64,000 bases of DNA from Acytostelium subglobosum LB1. Its lineage: Eukaryota > Evosea > Eumycetozoa > Acytosteliales > Acytosteliaceae. Positions 22,949 through 34,692 of this stretch are shown here, in pieces. Location: positions 992,001-1,056,000 of the forward strand of contig NW_012236526.1 in assembly GCF_000787575.1 (NCBI RefSeq). Reading direction: 5' to 3'. The notes under the pieces are model-generated. The model was not told where the DNA came from and searched no databases. It saw nothing but the letters and a program-made list of their open reading frames with translations. How positions within the stretch are numbered: position 1 is the stretch's first letter; each line of letters opens with the position of its first letter. The position numbers and the translations under genes are program-made.

Positions 22949-23567
22949 GTTTGATTATTTGTTTGAATGAGGTTGATTGATTGATTGAATGATTGATCAA
23001 TTACTTAATCATCATCATCCTTCCAATGGAAGGTCACGAGTCTCCATTGTACGGCGGTCAATCAGTCGGGATGTGGAGTGGCCCTCCGGTGTATGTTGTT
23101 GTAGGGATGTACAGGATCTACCCTACAACAACATGGTCTCCAGGAGTGAGTGTGGTGGGAAGAGGTCACCTTTGGTTCATTGACAACTGGACGAGGCAGG
23201 CAGGCAGTCAGACAACAGGCAAGGCATTAGCAGGCAAGCCAGGGTTCCCAGCTAGGGAAGTTTGAATGAATGAATGGACAGGGGGCATCACCATCATCAT
23301 CAATTCATTCATTAGTTGTACAAGGAATGAATGACCGACCACTAATTAAACTGGATATTTCTGGATATCGGGCGCCCAGGAATGTATGATTGAGTGGGTG
23401 TGTGAGTGATTGATGGATGTGGAAGGTTGGTTTTTGATGGGCGGGGTCATCATTGTTACCCATTATGATGATGATGTCTCTCTCCTGGCTTGTATCTTAA
23501 AGCTGGCGACTACAATATAAACGACGAAGGGGTGTGATTCGGGTCACGCCTAACTCGACTCAAACAA
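22949..23567. other. Intergenic region with a strong hairpin
   Basis: Holds the EPDR-like promoter side (CAATCAATC on the minus strand at 22970-23000), a 14-bp perfect inverted repeat at 23093-23134, and CAGGCA-type repeats at ~23196-23240. No protein-coding exon recognised. Confidence 0.4.
23093..23134. repeat. 14-bp perfect inverted repeat (hairpin)
   Basis: ATGTTGTTGTAGGG at 23093-23106 and its exact complement CCCTACAACAACAT at 23121-23134, separated by 14 bases. In RNA this would be a stable stem-loop. It lies upstream of the EPDR-like gene and downstream of the DUF4209 gene. Could be a terminator-like or small-RNA structure; nothing identifies it. Confidence 0.85.
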
Positions 23568-26201
23568 TCAGACCTGTACCATATGTCGCATCAAAGATGA
23601 CAGCTGGGATGCACCTATCGCTGTGATGTTCTCCGACATCAACTCCCATGCACTGTTCTTCATCTTAATGGACAGCTTCTCCATTTGGCTCATCAACTTG
23701 TCATTGTACGACCCAATCGTCTTGGGCTGCTTCTGATCAACATGTATATCCATGTTATCGGTGGTGCTGGGAGCAGGACGAACAATCTGTACCACTAGGA
23801 GCCATTGGACTATACGTGAGAATCTGGCAAAGCCATTGGCTAGGCCCCACCACTTGTAGAATGAGTTCTGCACTCGTTTGCTCTTGATTTGATTGACAAT
23901 GACTTCGTTGTACAACTGTTGTCCGCATTGCTGAAACTCTGCCACCAACTTGATGCATGTCGAAGCCGTCTTCCTGATCGACTCATAGTAGCTCACTTCC
24001 AATGCACTTGGATTACAAACTGTGATGGTCGCCTCTGTCATTGTTGTTGAACTCTTTAACTCTTTGTACATGTTGGTCATGAGTGAATCGAGAGAGAACT
24101 GACTGTTTGACATCACGTATTCATAGAGTCGCTCATTCTCTGTGGCTGGACAGTCAATGATGGCTGGCTCCACTGCTTTGGCCTTCAGCTCGCCAAGGTA
24201 TTGTCTAAGCGCACTGGTCGTACGATCCAATTGTACCAACTTCTCATGTGCCATTGCCTTTGGATGGAAAAGTACCTTGTACTCATTGTTGACCATTGGG
24301 ATGATGGTAGGATCTAGGTTCAAAGTGGCCAGTTGTTTAGCTGGAATTGACTTAACAAGCAAGGTCACGGCAGTTTGAAAGAGTTGATCGAGGATGAATG
24401 ATGGTATATGTTTGTTATCAATCTCTCCATGTGATATCCTATCTCGAATGCGTGGACCATCTGGATAAAGGAACAGGTCGAGAAGTCCAAGTATATTGCT
24501 CTGGCCAACACTATCGATCAGTTGATTTCGGAACTCAATCACAGACTCTTCCAACTCCTCGGACTCCTCGGACTCCTCTGTCTCCACATCTTGACTCTGT
24601 CCAAGTTTGGAATACTTTGGATCATGATATTTGTAGTACTTCTTGAGCGCTGGTGATGATGAGCCTTGTGTTGAGGCTACACTGGTGGTCGTGAGGCAGA
24701 TCTGAAGTTGTTGATGCTGTGACGATTGGCTGAGTGCCAGACGATCAGTGAGGAATAGGTCCAGCGTGGTGTAGTAGCTTAGATAATCGGCGTGGAGGAA
24801 GCGAGGCGACAGTCCATTGATCTTTACAAACTGACATCGTAAAGAATGCTCCAACTGTGGTAACAGGATAATGAATGTAAAGTAGTCGAGGTGAGTTTGA
24901 GTTTGTGATTGGTCTGTCTCCACGAGTGATTGATTGTAGAGTTGAAGAGCGTGATGCCAAAGATGTTGTCGACCCGACACAACAAAGGGCGAGCAGTCAA
25001 TCAGACGACCAATGTCATGTAGTTGTTTGGGTGTGAGCTTGACGCGTGTCTGTTGTGACTGGGCCATTGCCTGGTCACGATCTTGTTGCACACGAATCAG
25101 TTTAGGTAGTTGACTGAGATCCAACTGCTTCTTGGGAATGAGTGCTTGTGGCTGTGGATGCCATGTCTGTACTTGAATGATCATTGAGTGGAGGATGACG
25201 AGCATGAGGATGACCATTGAGAGGTCGAGTTCGCCAGGCGAGATGAATCCATGCCAGAGCACATTGCGTAAGTTCATTCCTATTGGTGGACCAATGATCA
25301 CTCGCAATGTCCACAGCAATTCTGGACCAATACTTCTCTGCAACACAGGGTCTTCAAGGATATCGCGTAACATTCTTCCCATTGGTATGACAGGAGGTGT
25401 TGTTGGCTTTGATGTAGTTGTTGTTGATGATGTATTGCTGTTGTTGCGGTACTCAAACAGTATCCTCCATGTGATTATGTCGCCCAACAGTCTCTCGATT
25501 GTCAATGTCAAGATTGAAGCGCAAAGTATGAGGTCAGTGTCATTGACCTGAGTACCAATCATCATTGTAGTCAATCTCTGAGAGACATCAGCCATCAAGT
25601 TAAGCTATATTATGTTGTTGATTGGAGTTAGTAGGTGGCCGGTCAACCGTGGCATTCATTCACTCAACCATCTTAAAGTACTTACATCATTCAAGAGGGT
25701 ACATTGACTTGCTCGCCACATTGCCGGACTGAATGGAAGTTTATCCCGCCACGAACATTGTGTCTCCACCTTTGACATTGATTGCTCTCTCACTAAAGAC
25801 TTGAGTAATGTGTTGGCCATTGTACGAATGGAGAGTGATGCGGCTGCATATTTCAATGCAATATCATTGTTCAATTCAACTGTTGTTGTTGTAGTCTGTT
25901 GTTGTGACTGACCCTGAGCTTGGGACTGTGTAGATGTTGGTAGTCCCATTGCAATCAGATCCTTTAGTATTGTTGCAAGAGTATGTTGGTTTAAACACAT
26001 TGATGATGGATCGATTATATGATCGACAGACGTGTCTACATCTGTCATTGTGATTGGTGACAATAACAATCCTTTAACATTCTTTGATAAGTATGATTCT
26101 ACTATGACGGCGGATTCTGTTGTGTCACTACTACCATCACCATGAGTTATGATATCATCTTTTGAGGGAAGAAGATGTATTGTACCATTAGCTTCTGTCA
26201 T
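23568..26201 (-). CDS. DUF4209 protein, ERMARD-like
   Basis: Large protein of ~850 aa from two minus-strand exons, 25686-26201 and 23568-25604. A DUF4209-type core is suggested by ERLLGDIITWRILFEY, GPELLWTLRVIIGPPIGMNLRNVLWHGFISPGE (read as two pieces) and the following hydrophobic segment MVILMLVILHSMI; the LRNxLWHGF box is the hallmark of that domain in ERMARD, an ER-membrane-associated protein linked to RNA degradation and neuronal migration in animals. The first ~120 residues are Thr/Ser/Gln-rich. The C-terminal half is helical without known motifs. The reading frame remains open to an upstream ATG at 26288, but that stretch looks like leader. Assignment moderate; biochemical role unknown. 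Confidence 0.7.
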
Positions 26202-26323
26202 AGTTGGTTTGGTTAAGTTAACTATGTAAATATATAGTGCTGGAGCAGGAATAGAATGAACCGTAGTCACCTCTGACCACGAATACATCCAAGTGACAGA
26301 CCAAGGAAAAAATAAGGAAGTTC

Positions 26324-26363
26324 AAGGGCAAGGGTAAGGGTAAGGGTAAGGGTAGGGTAAGGG
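26324..26363. repeat. Telomere-like TAAGGG tract
   Basis: Runs as AAGGGCAAGGGTAAGGGTAA then GGGTAAGGGTAGGGTAAGGG: about six TAAGGG-type units with single variants, placed between the DUF4209 start and the TLC-domain gene end. A shorter related tract (AGGGTAGGGTAAGGATAAGG) is at ~20083-20102. Confidence 0.85.
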
Positions 26364-26420
26364 ATATGTACAAATCACTGATCAACAGACTGACATGGTT
26401 TCGGAATGTCAGTCAATCAA

Positions 26421-27415
26421 TCAATCATGTTTTATTGAAATACCAGATGTTCTCGAGGATGAAGAGCTGGATGAAGATGATGAAGTCGAAGATGGTCGAC
26501 GACCAAAACGTTGAAGTACTTTGGTCATTATCAAACCTCCCCAATAGAGGTTCATCAATGATGTTGCCATGGTCTCACCTATCAACACCATGTTCTTGTC
26601 CATTGGGTATGAGTCCAGTGTTGGATAGATATAGATGAGCATGTTCAATGTAGTGTACACTCCCCATATACAACGAACCAAAATAAATGACACTGCAAAT
26701 GACAACAATGTCCATTCATAGAACTTGGACTTTGGATTGACAACCTGTAGGAATCCCTTAATATTCAGCGGTATCGTACTAAGTTCATACAGGAACAACT
26801 TGGCGGTGAAGCATGCATATAATGGTCCACCATGAAGTAACTAAAATGTATGACGATATGAGTTTGTGATCATGAGTGATCTAGAGTGATCGTGAGTGTC
26901 AACTTACATTGACATATTGTGTTGCCAATACTCCACAACAAGCATGGAATACCATTACTCTTCCAACAAGGTCTGGTGCACTCAATCCAACTTTGAGATC
27001 CCAAAGGAAGTATCCACCTGATATGATAAACTGGTAATATATCAAATCACTATAGTAATATACTGGGTCTTGCTGTTTAAGATGATATATATAGTCAGTA
27101 CTAAGTTTGATTGATTGAGGTTAGAAAACATACACCAACAGAGTCATAGTTTATCTTCATTGATATTGGTACTGCGATGAGGGCGTGAACTAGTGAGACA
27201 GTCAACTGATCCCAGTTTGAACGACCCTTGGCATCCAATGCAATATATTGTCTCTCAACTCCAAAGTACCTTGCAAAGTATTGTGATCTCCTCTCAATGT
27301 ACATAAATACCATTGAGAATACAATGCTAGATACAACATAGTTCATATTAACATTCTCCAAATATCCTCCTTCTACTGTTCCACCTCCATTATTATTATA
27401 TGAGTTATATGACAT
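26421..27415 (-). CDS. TLC-domain membrane protein (TLCD4/TMEM56-like)
   Basis: Three minus-strand exons, 27134-27415, 26908-27072 and 26421-26840, all phase 0, give 288 aa. Multi-pass protein with about six hydrophobic segments: NMNYVVSSIVFSMVFMYIE, a second after SNWDQLTVSLVHALIAVPIS, the SDLIYQFIISGGYFLWDL segment (typical TLC signature region), VFHACCGVLATQYV, LSFAVSFILVRCIWGVY and ATSLMNLYWGGLIMTKVL. The late Arg in the FILVRCIWG segment and the HGGPLYA motif fit TRAM-LAG1-CLN8 family members of the TMEM56 type rather than ceramide synthases, which carry a double His. Ends in a Ser-rich tail. Probably ER or Golgi; TLC proteins act in lipid sensing or transport. Confidence 0.8.
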
Positions 27416-28080
27416 TATTATATATCTTTATGTTTATTAGTATAAGTAAGAAAGAATGAATGAATGAATGGTTATATAATAATGGTAAACAAGTTTATAT
27501 TGTTGATGATAGAGTTGGATTAGACTTCGCCCGCCTCCCCCTCCATCTGCCTGTTGATCAGGTGACAACTTGCTGATTGATCAAACAACCCCTCTCACAC
27601 TCAACTGTTCATTTACAACAAGCTGTAGGTTAACTCTATTATCATTTCATTGCAATAGATATAGTATACTATTTGTATTAATATACTATACTTATTATTA
27701 ATATATATATTATTCTCTAACTTATCTTATGGATCTATTAATATGCATTATTTATTAATATGGAATATTTAATATGAAGAAGTAATAAATATATATATCT
27801 CAGATAACATTACCGTTATGGGTAGATATATTGGTAATCAGTAAACGAGACAGTGATACAAATACTACTAGTAATTTAGGTACCATCATATATATTAATG
27901 AATGAAGCCCATTAGTCAATCAAATGATTGACTTCACCAAAATTGGGATGAAGACCACATTGATTGCCATTTTTACAAACAAGATACTTTGTGTTGTTGA
28001 GCAGTTCAAGTTCATTCTTTCATCAACAATACATAAATATACTTATAAACATAAATACATATAAACATTATATATATATA
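27416..28080. other. Divergent intergenic region
   Basis: Very AT-rich (27650-27800) spacer between two divergent starts, with TATATATATA near both ends. Likely holds both promoters. No other feature. Confidence 0.4.
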
Positions 28081-30470
28081 ATGGAAACATTATCACATAT
28101 ATTATTAAGAAAGATAGTTTCATTCATTGAATCTAATGCTGATAGGATATGTCTGGCATTGGTGTCAAAGAGATTCTTTGAGGAAAAGGACAAGTACTTT
28201 AGTCTGAACCCATCGTCGATAAGGTTATCGACAACATTCTATCAAAGTACACGTATAAGACTCAACTCTTTCAGACCAATGATTGACGAAGCATTTGATG
28301 CACGTCCCGACCAGACCATGATCTATCACAGCAAAGACTGTGAACCAAACACAATCATCAGTTACTTTAAGTACTTTAACCATGTCCATCATATATGTAT
28401 GTACATCCACGAGTCTGTGGCAAGCCATCCCCATCGTCTTGCTAACTCATATGCATGTGTTTAGTATATAGACCTTATAAAATATCACCTAGTATCACTA
28501 CACTAAAATTCTCTACAGAGGTCAATCGTCGTATTAGGAAGGGTATGATCCCTCCGACAATCAAGACATTGATATTTGGCTATGAGTTCAACTCTCTGAT
28601 CGACCCAGGTGCCATCCCCGAGTCGGTCCTGACGATTGAGTTTCGACAAGAGTACAACAGATCACTGGAGAATGTACTGCCCAGCAGCCTGACCAGTCTG
28701 ACGTTCAGGGACGGCGAGTTCCACACACGTATCAAGCCTGGCCATCTACCAAACACGCTACGTTATCTGGACCTGGGCCTGAACTTTAATCGTCCACTGG
28801 TGCCCAACTCTCTGCCCAACAGTCTGACAGAGCTACTGATAAGCGATGGCTTTAACAGACCGATCGATCCCGGTGTCCTCCCCGAGAGCCTCACCAAGCT
28901 AACGTTTGGCGAGACATTCAATCAGGAGATGGAAATCGGCACTTTGCCCTCCAACCTCAAGGAGATATTCTTTGGCCTATTCTTCAACTCCCCACTGAAT
29001 CCAGGTGTTCTCCCGCCAGCCCTAACAACAATCACATTTGACATTAGTGGACATTTCAATCAACCACTGGAACCCGGATCAGTTCCCTCATCGCTGACCA
29101 GTCTAAGCTTTGGCGATGATTTCAATCAATCATTGATGGATATACTGCCGCCAACTATAGTCCATCTCTCCTTTGGTTCAGAGTACGAGCAGCCACATTC
29201 ATTCAATGAGCTCAAGATTGGAGAGAAGCTCGAGAGGATTGAGTTTGCTGGCGAGCAGTTCTTGCTCCCTTCCGGAGCAATTCCTCCATCGGTGACAGAC
29301 ATCAACTCTGGCGTCAACTTTAACACGAAAATCCCCTCTGGCAATGTCCCAAAGCAGATCAAGGTACTTGAGCTTGGTGCTTCATTCAATCATACGATTG
29401 CCAAGCGTGCTTTGCCCGATGGTTTGGAGACGCTGGTGTTTGGCGAGGACTTTAATCGACTACTCAAACATGGTGCGCTTCCCTCAACGCTCAAATCAAT
29501 CAGTTTTGGCGATTCATTCAACCAACAGGTTCCCAGAGGCATGTTCCCATCGTCGCTCACGAGCATCACGTTTGGATTCGGGTTCAGTCAGCCCTTCAAG
29601 AAAGGCTCCATCCCCGAGTCAGTCACTGAGCTAAAGCTGATGTCCGACTCCTATCCCTACCACATCCAGGAGGAGGATATACCTTCTGTGCGACGACTGA
29701 TCCTCGAGGGCGACGCAGTGCTCCAACCATCGTTTGCCGGTCATCACACGATCAAGGGCGACAGCATCAGACATCTTCAGTTCAATCATGCACCAAACAA
29801 GTTTGAGACACTCGAGCTGAGGCCACTGAGCGAGAGGTGGACACTACTGATGCTGGATGACATGCGTGGAGGAATAGTTGATTCAAAGCACATGATGAAG
29901 TTCCTACACATGTACATAAGGGACCTCAAAACATATTCATTTGGAGAGTTGGACGATGACACTGTTCCCGAGGACGATGTAGATGCATCATATCAAGAGT
30001 CTGATGATGATGATGATGATGATGATGATCACTACCATGGACACCATCACTATGACCATGATCAGGATTATCAAGACGAAGATGAGGAAGATGAAGAAGA
30101 TGATGATGATGATGATGAAGATGAAGATGATGAAGATGATGAAGATGATGAATTTGATTCCGACTTGGTCAACCATCTGAAAGCACATCTGGCAGTCCAT
30201 GCAAGTGATGAGGAGGACGAGGAAGACGAGGAAGACGAAGATGAGGAGGATGAGGATGAGGATGAGGATGATGAAGATGATGAGATAGATTATGATTTTG
30301 ACGGTGATGAAGACGAAGATTATGATGACTATGATGATTATGGTGGAGGTCATCATTGGCCAAACCATCAAAACAATGATGATGATGACGACGACGATGA
30401 CGATGACGACGATGACGAAATCACTGAAACTGATGAAGACCAGAGTAGCTCTGATGAAGATTATTTCTAA
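28081..30470 (+). CDS. F-box and FNIP-repeat protein with acidic tail
   Basis: Two exons, 28081-28396 and 28465-30470, give 773 aa. The 68-bp intron (donor GTATGT, acceptor GTTTAG) joins two open frames that would otherwise be read as separate genes; the join gives HHILYRPYKISPSITTLKF. N-terminus (residues ~5-40: ILLRKIVSFIESNADRICLA) is F-box-like. Residues ~115-480 are FNIP/ComI-type LRR-like repeats of ~22 residues with FN...PLxPGxLPxSLTxLxFGxxF. The last ~160 residues are Asp/Glu runs encoded largely by GAT/GAG triplets, with a His-rich interruption. F-box FNIP proteins are a large dictyostelid family, presumably substrate receptors of SCF ubiquitin ligases (family-based inference). An upstream in-frame ATG at 27964 looks like leader. 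Confidence 0.88.
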
Positions 30471-30839
30471 GTCTGATCAATCAATCTATCAATCGATAAG
30501 TCAATCTTGGTTTACCATTGTATATATTTGGACTATCACTCTCTCCTAATAAAGATATTGATCATTGTCCAGACCAATCTACACCTAGATTGGGATATTG
30601 GACGCGTATCCAATACTTGGCCCAACCACTGAATATCTGATTGATTGACAACACACACAGGGACCTGGCCCAAGATAAAAAAGGAGAATCCCAAAAAACC
30701 ACCTTCTGTTCAATTTGAGGATGAACATCGCACTCATTCCTTTGTCATCAAGTTCTGTTTTGAACATTCTATCCACCTCATTCATTGTGTCTATCTTATT
30801 CTACACATATAAATAATAACAACAACGACTACAACAAAC

Positions 30840-32613
30840 ATGTCAGCATTGGACATTAAGAAGGTTACTGAGTTCTCAAACAACGCATGGGAGAACACCA
30901 TCATCCCAACTCTGTCAAAGTACATTGAGATCCCAAACCAATCTCCACTCTACGACAGGTAATGTATCCCATCGCATCCATCTCAATCACTCAATCAATC
31001 AATCTTACTAACTAACTGACTGATTAAATATACACAGTGAGTGGGCAACCAATGGTTACACCGAGCAGGCTATCAAGTTGTTGGCCGACTGGGTATTGGC
31101 TCAGAATGTGCCAGGTCTCTCTTGTGAGATCAAGCGTATTGAGGGAATCTCCCCAATCATCTTGGCTATCGTTGAGCCAACCAAGACCAACCCAAAGAAC
31201 GTCTTGTTGTACGGACACATGGACAAGCAGCCACCCTTAACCGACGACTGGGCAGAGGGACTCCACCCATACAAGGCTGTCATCAAGAACAAGCGTGTAA
31301 GTTTATATGACACAAGTCATGACTCATTCAACTTTGCTAACATAATCTGTCGGTCCAATGTAGCTTTATGGACGTGGTGGTGCCGATGATGGATACTCAA
31401 CCTTTGGTTCCATTGCTGCTATCCAAGCTCTCAAGGCTCAGAGTATGTATACCAATCAATCAATCAACTACACAAGACGACGACTAACTAACATATATAA
31501 TTAGACATTCCACATGACAGATACGTCATCTTGATTGAGGGTTCAGAGGAGAGTGGAAGCATTCACTTGCCACAGTACATTGACAAGTTTGAAAAAGAGA
31601 TTGGTGAGCCCAACCTCGTTGTCTGTCTCGACTCTGGCTGTGGAAACTACGACCAACTCTGGATGACTGCCAGTCTTCGTGGTGTCCTCACTGGAGATCT
31701 CACCATCAAGGTGTTGGAGCAAGCCAGTCACTCTGGTTCAGCATCGTATGTATATACATAACAACATATCATGTCGCACATGTATATTAACTTGATTGTT
31801 ATCCAGCGGTATCTGCCCATCATCATTCCGTGTACTTCGTCAGGTATTGGACCGTATTGAGGACAACAGCACTGGTGAGATTCTGTTGAAGGACTTGCAC
31901 GTTGAGATCCCAGGCTACCGTGTCGAGGAGACCAAGACCTGCGCAGAGATCCTCGGTGACACTGTCTACACTGAGTTCTTCTGGGAGGGCAAGACCCAGC
32001 CAGTCTCCAAGGACATTGTCAAGCTCCTCATCAACAAGACCTGGAAGCCAACAATGTGTGTCACTGGAGTCGATGGTATCCCAGCACTGACCAGCGCCGG
32101 TAACGTCATGAGAACCAAGACCTCTGTCAAGCTCTCTTTCCGTATGCCACCAAGCCTCGACGGACAGGCCGCTGGCAAGGCCATCAAGGAGGCCCTCGAG
32201 AAGGACCCACCCTACGGAGCCACCGTCACCTTTAAGATTGACAAGTCTGCCAACGGATGGGATGCCCCAGCCCTCGACCAATGGCTCTTGACCTCTCTTG
32301 GTGAGGCTTCCAACCATTTCTTTGGAAAGCCACACGTCTTCTTTGGAGAGGGTGGAACGTAAGTCTAAATATATCTTTTAAAGTCACGATCAATATCATA
32401 CTAACTATAATCAATCAATCAATTAATACTTTTAGGATCCCATTCATGGGTATGCTTGGTGCCAAGTTCCCAAAGGCTCAATTCATCATCACAGGTCTCC
32501 TTGGTCCACAGTCCAATGCTCACGGACCAAATGAGTTCTTGGACATTGAGTATGGCAAGAAGCTCTTGGGCTGTGTCGTCTATCTCTTGGAGGCTCATGC
32601 TAGAAATGCCTAA
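30840..32613 (+). CDS. M20-family metallodipeptidase (CNDP-like)
   Basis: Cytosolic zinc dipeptidase/carboxypeptidase family M20. Six exons, 30840-30958, 31038-31296, 31364-31442, 31505-31745, 31807-32358 and 32436-32613, give 475 aa, normal for the family. Metal and catalytic motifs: YGHMDKQPP (metal His and catalytic Asp), LYGRGGADDGYS (bridging Asp), LIEGSEESGS (Glu general base and metal Glu), LDSGCGNYD, and NAHGPNEFLD near the end (last metal His). The dimerisation insert carries HSGSASGICPSSFRVL. Every join restores conserved residues, e.g. KNKR/LYGRGGADDG. Substrate likely small peptides. Unusually intron-rich for this window. Confidence 0.93.
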
Positions 32614-32940
32614 AGGTAGTTTCTTCACGCGTGGTGTAGTAGCCTAATGTCATTGGCAAGTTTGTTATACTTTCTCAATTGATTGTCCATAATATCCATT
32701 CAATTTGTGACCTTGTCTTCAAACAACAAACTACCAGCAGGAAACTATCCATACATCTATTAATATAGTAACATCTATTGTGACTGTTTGTACAATGGAT
32801 AATATTGTTCTGGATCAAGACTGGCATTCAAGTACATGTCATCATGGGTGTGGGTGTATTGAAGGGGAGCACTTTTTTCATTTGACAACAGAGCAGCACA
32901 TAACATATAACTAATAACTACACACAAACAAGCAACAAGC
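32614..32940. other. Intergenic region
   Basis: Tail of the dipeptidase gene and promoter side of the F-box/LRR-like gene. A 90-codon frame on the opposite strand (32775-33047) overlaps the next gene's start and has no support. Nothing else seen. Confidence 0.4.
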
Positions 32941-34611
32941 ATGCACCAACAAGTTGTAGACAAGATTTTGTCATTTCTTTTGAGAGACCCAAGGTTGGGT
33001 GTGCGATTCAAGCTGGCACTTGCTTTGATATCCTGGCATTGCTTCAAAGTAGTAGCACATCACTACACATTCATCGACTTCTCATGGACACAAAGCAATG
33101 TTGCAAAGACCAAGCAATATTGTCAGAGTGTTATAGGTCATCTCAACTCCATGTACTGTGTGCTCAAGTATCCGAGTCACGCAAGAATCGAATACAGAGT
33201 GCTGTGGGAGCAGTCATCATGTTTTACTCAGCTACTTAAATCTATACAAACTCTCGAACTGACAATCTGCTTTAGAATTGCCTTTTCATCCCTATCCAAG
33301 ATCATTCACCATGCTTCGACTCTCAGACACTTGTCATTGGCTAGCGTGGCACCATCGTACACTTGCGACATCATGAAGATGATCGTAGATGTGCCTCATC
33401 CGTCGTCATCTCTGAAACTACAATCTCTGTGCATCACGACCAACTCTGAGCGAGATATCGGGGGGGTCACATCTCCAACGGTTTCCTTCTCTGGAAAGTT
33501 CGAGCATCTCACCTCACTCTCACTTGTTGGTCAAGGCCCATTTGGCGATATTCTAAATGAGCCAGCAATTATCAATCGATTGACCTCTTTGATACTTGGT
33601 AGTGATCAGGCGGACCACGGCGCGACATACAAGAATCGTTTTATTCTCCAAGATCCAGAGTCGTTCTTTAATGTACTCTCTCATAATCAAACGCTGCGCC
33701 GTCTGGACTTATTCCTGGCAAATCGGTCCGATTGGAAAGACTACAAGCCATCATTTTTTCGATACTTGGACGGGAATGACACACTTGAATCTCTCTCTCT
33801 TGGCCACATCAACGGATCCCAATTCATTGACATCATTTCATCCAAACAAAACCTCCGGCATCTACAGATCAGCATGAATGAGTCAAGAATCTTCCCGCAA
33901 CTACATTCTCTCCATCTTTCATCAAGGCGCGACTGTAACCTTTATCAACAACTCATTGCAATACATGAGCAAAGTGTTCAAAGGCCCGACAGCTTTAAGC
34001 TTTCCACCCTCACCATCCGCTTTCATCAAGCACTATTAAACAATGCCAAAGTCATTGTAAGTCATCTTCACTTGCTCATACAAAGCATTCCGATCAAGGT
34101 CCTTTGTTTCGAGTCAAGCTTTGATTGCTTTGATCCAGACTGTATTGGGAACCTTTTGCAAGTTAGCTTTCTACATGAACTCAACTTGGCTGTCAATGGA
34201 GTCTCTCTATATTCTCTTATTGTCAGGATGACTGCAGCTGGGTGGATTAATGGCGATAAATTCATCACCTTAGAGCTTCCAAAAAATCTCTGTGACGACT
34301 CTCCACACCTCCTTCCAGCAGAAAACTTCACTTTCCTTCAACAAACTCTCAAATTCAAGCACAACGAATCTCCGGTACATGTCATCAGGTACTCAACCAA
34401 TCCCAATATTTTGCTGGAGCGGAATGGTCCTCACAAAGCCGTTGCCGTAGTTGAGAATGAGAACAGCAACTTCTGGAATGGTCAATTCCAATTTGTCTTG
34501 TCATTGGATCCCAGTTGCGGAACTACTACATTTAACTATGAGTACCAAGACGACGATGACTATGACCACCAATATTCACATCCAGAAGCCGCTGGCTATG
34601 ATCAAAATTAA
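32941..34611 (+). CDS. F-box/LRR-like dictyostelid protein
   Basis: Intronless 556-aa frame. The start (MHQQVVDKILSFLLRD, then LALALISWHCFKVVAHH) has the Leu/Ile-helix pattern of a degenerate F-box. Residues ~75-440 contain irregular leucine-rich segments: TQLLKSIQTLELTICF, STLRHLSLASV, HLTSLSLVGQG, NRLTSLILGSD, QTLRRLDLFLANR, DTLESLSLGHI, QNLRHLQISMN, LHSLHLSS. The C-terminus has an Asp/Tyr-rich tail (YQDDDDYDHQ). It belongs to a type of F-box-like protein repeated many times in dictyostelid genomes; probable SCF adaptor, target unknown. Codon use is less biased than in neighbouring housekeeping genes, so it may be fast evolving. Confidence 0.75.
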   Translation: MHQQVVDKILSFLLRDPRLGVRFKLALALISWHCFKVVAHHYTFIDFSWTQSNVAKTKQYCQSVIGHLNSMYCVLKYPSHARIEYRVLWEQSSCFTQLLKSIQTLELTICFRIAFSSLSKIIHHASTLRHLSLASVAPSYTCDIMKMIVDVPHPSSSLKLQSLCITTNSERDIGGVTSPTVSFSGKFEHLTSLSLVGQGPFGDILNEPAIINRLTSLILGSDQADHGATYKNRFILQDPESFFNVLSHNQTLRRLDLFLANRSDWKDYKPSFFRYLDGNDTLESLSLGHINGSQFIDIISSKQNLRHLQISMNESRIFPQLHSLHLSSRRDCNLYQQLIAIHEQSVQRPDSFKLSTLTIRFHQALLNNAKVIVSHLHLLIQSIPIKVLCFESSFDCFDPDCIGNLLQVSFLHELNLAVNGVSLYSLIVRMTAAGWINGDKFITLELPKNLCDDSPHLLPAENFTFLQQTLKFKHNESPVHVIRYSTNPNILLERNGPHKAVAVVENENSNFWNGQFQFVLSLDPSCGTTTFNYEYQDDDDYDHQYSHPEAAGYDQN

Positions 34612-34692
34612 ACATTAATTTTATTAATTGGTTGGTTAATTGTTGTTTTATTTTGTATTTTATTTTGTAATTTTGATTATTTTATTTCTTTC

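Noticed and set aside
26202-26288. N-terminal extension of the DUF4209 protein to the upstream ATG
   Set aside because: The added stretch looks like 5' leader and the ATG at 26201 gives a typical start; left as an alternative.
27964-28080. Upstream extension of the F-box/FNIP protein
   Set aside because: The frame is open, but the extra 39 residues are Tyr/Ile/Asn-rich with TATA-like DNA, as expected of a leader; the F-box starts at 28081.
28441-28466. Two separate genes at the FNIP locus
   Set aside because: A 68-bp intron with good donor and acceptor joins the two frames in phase and gives continuous FNIP-type sequence.
29983-30371. Open frames on both strands over the acidic tail of the FNIP gene
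   Set aside because: Artefacts of GAT-triplet runs, which read as Met or Ile repeats in other frames.
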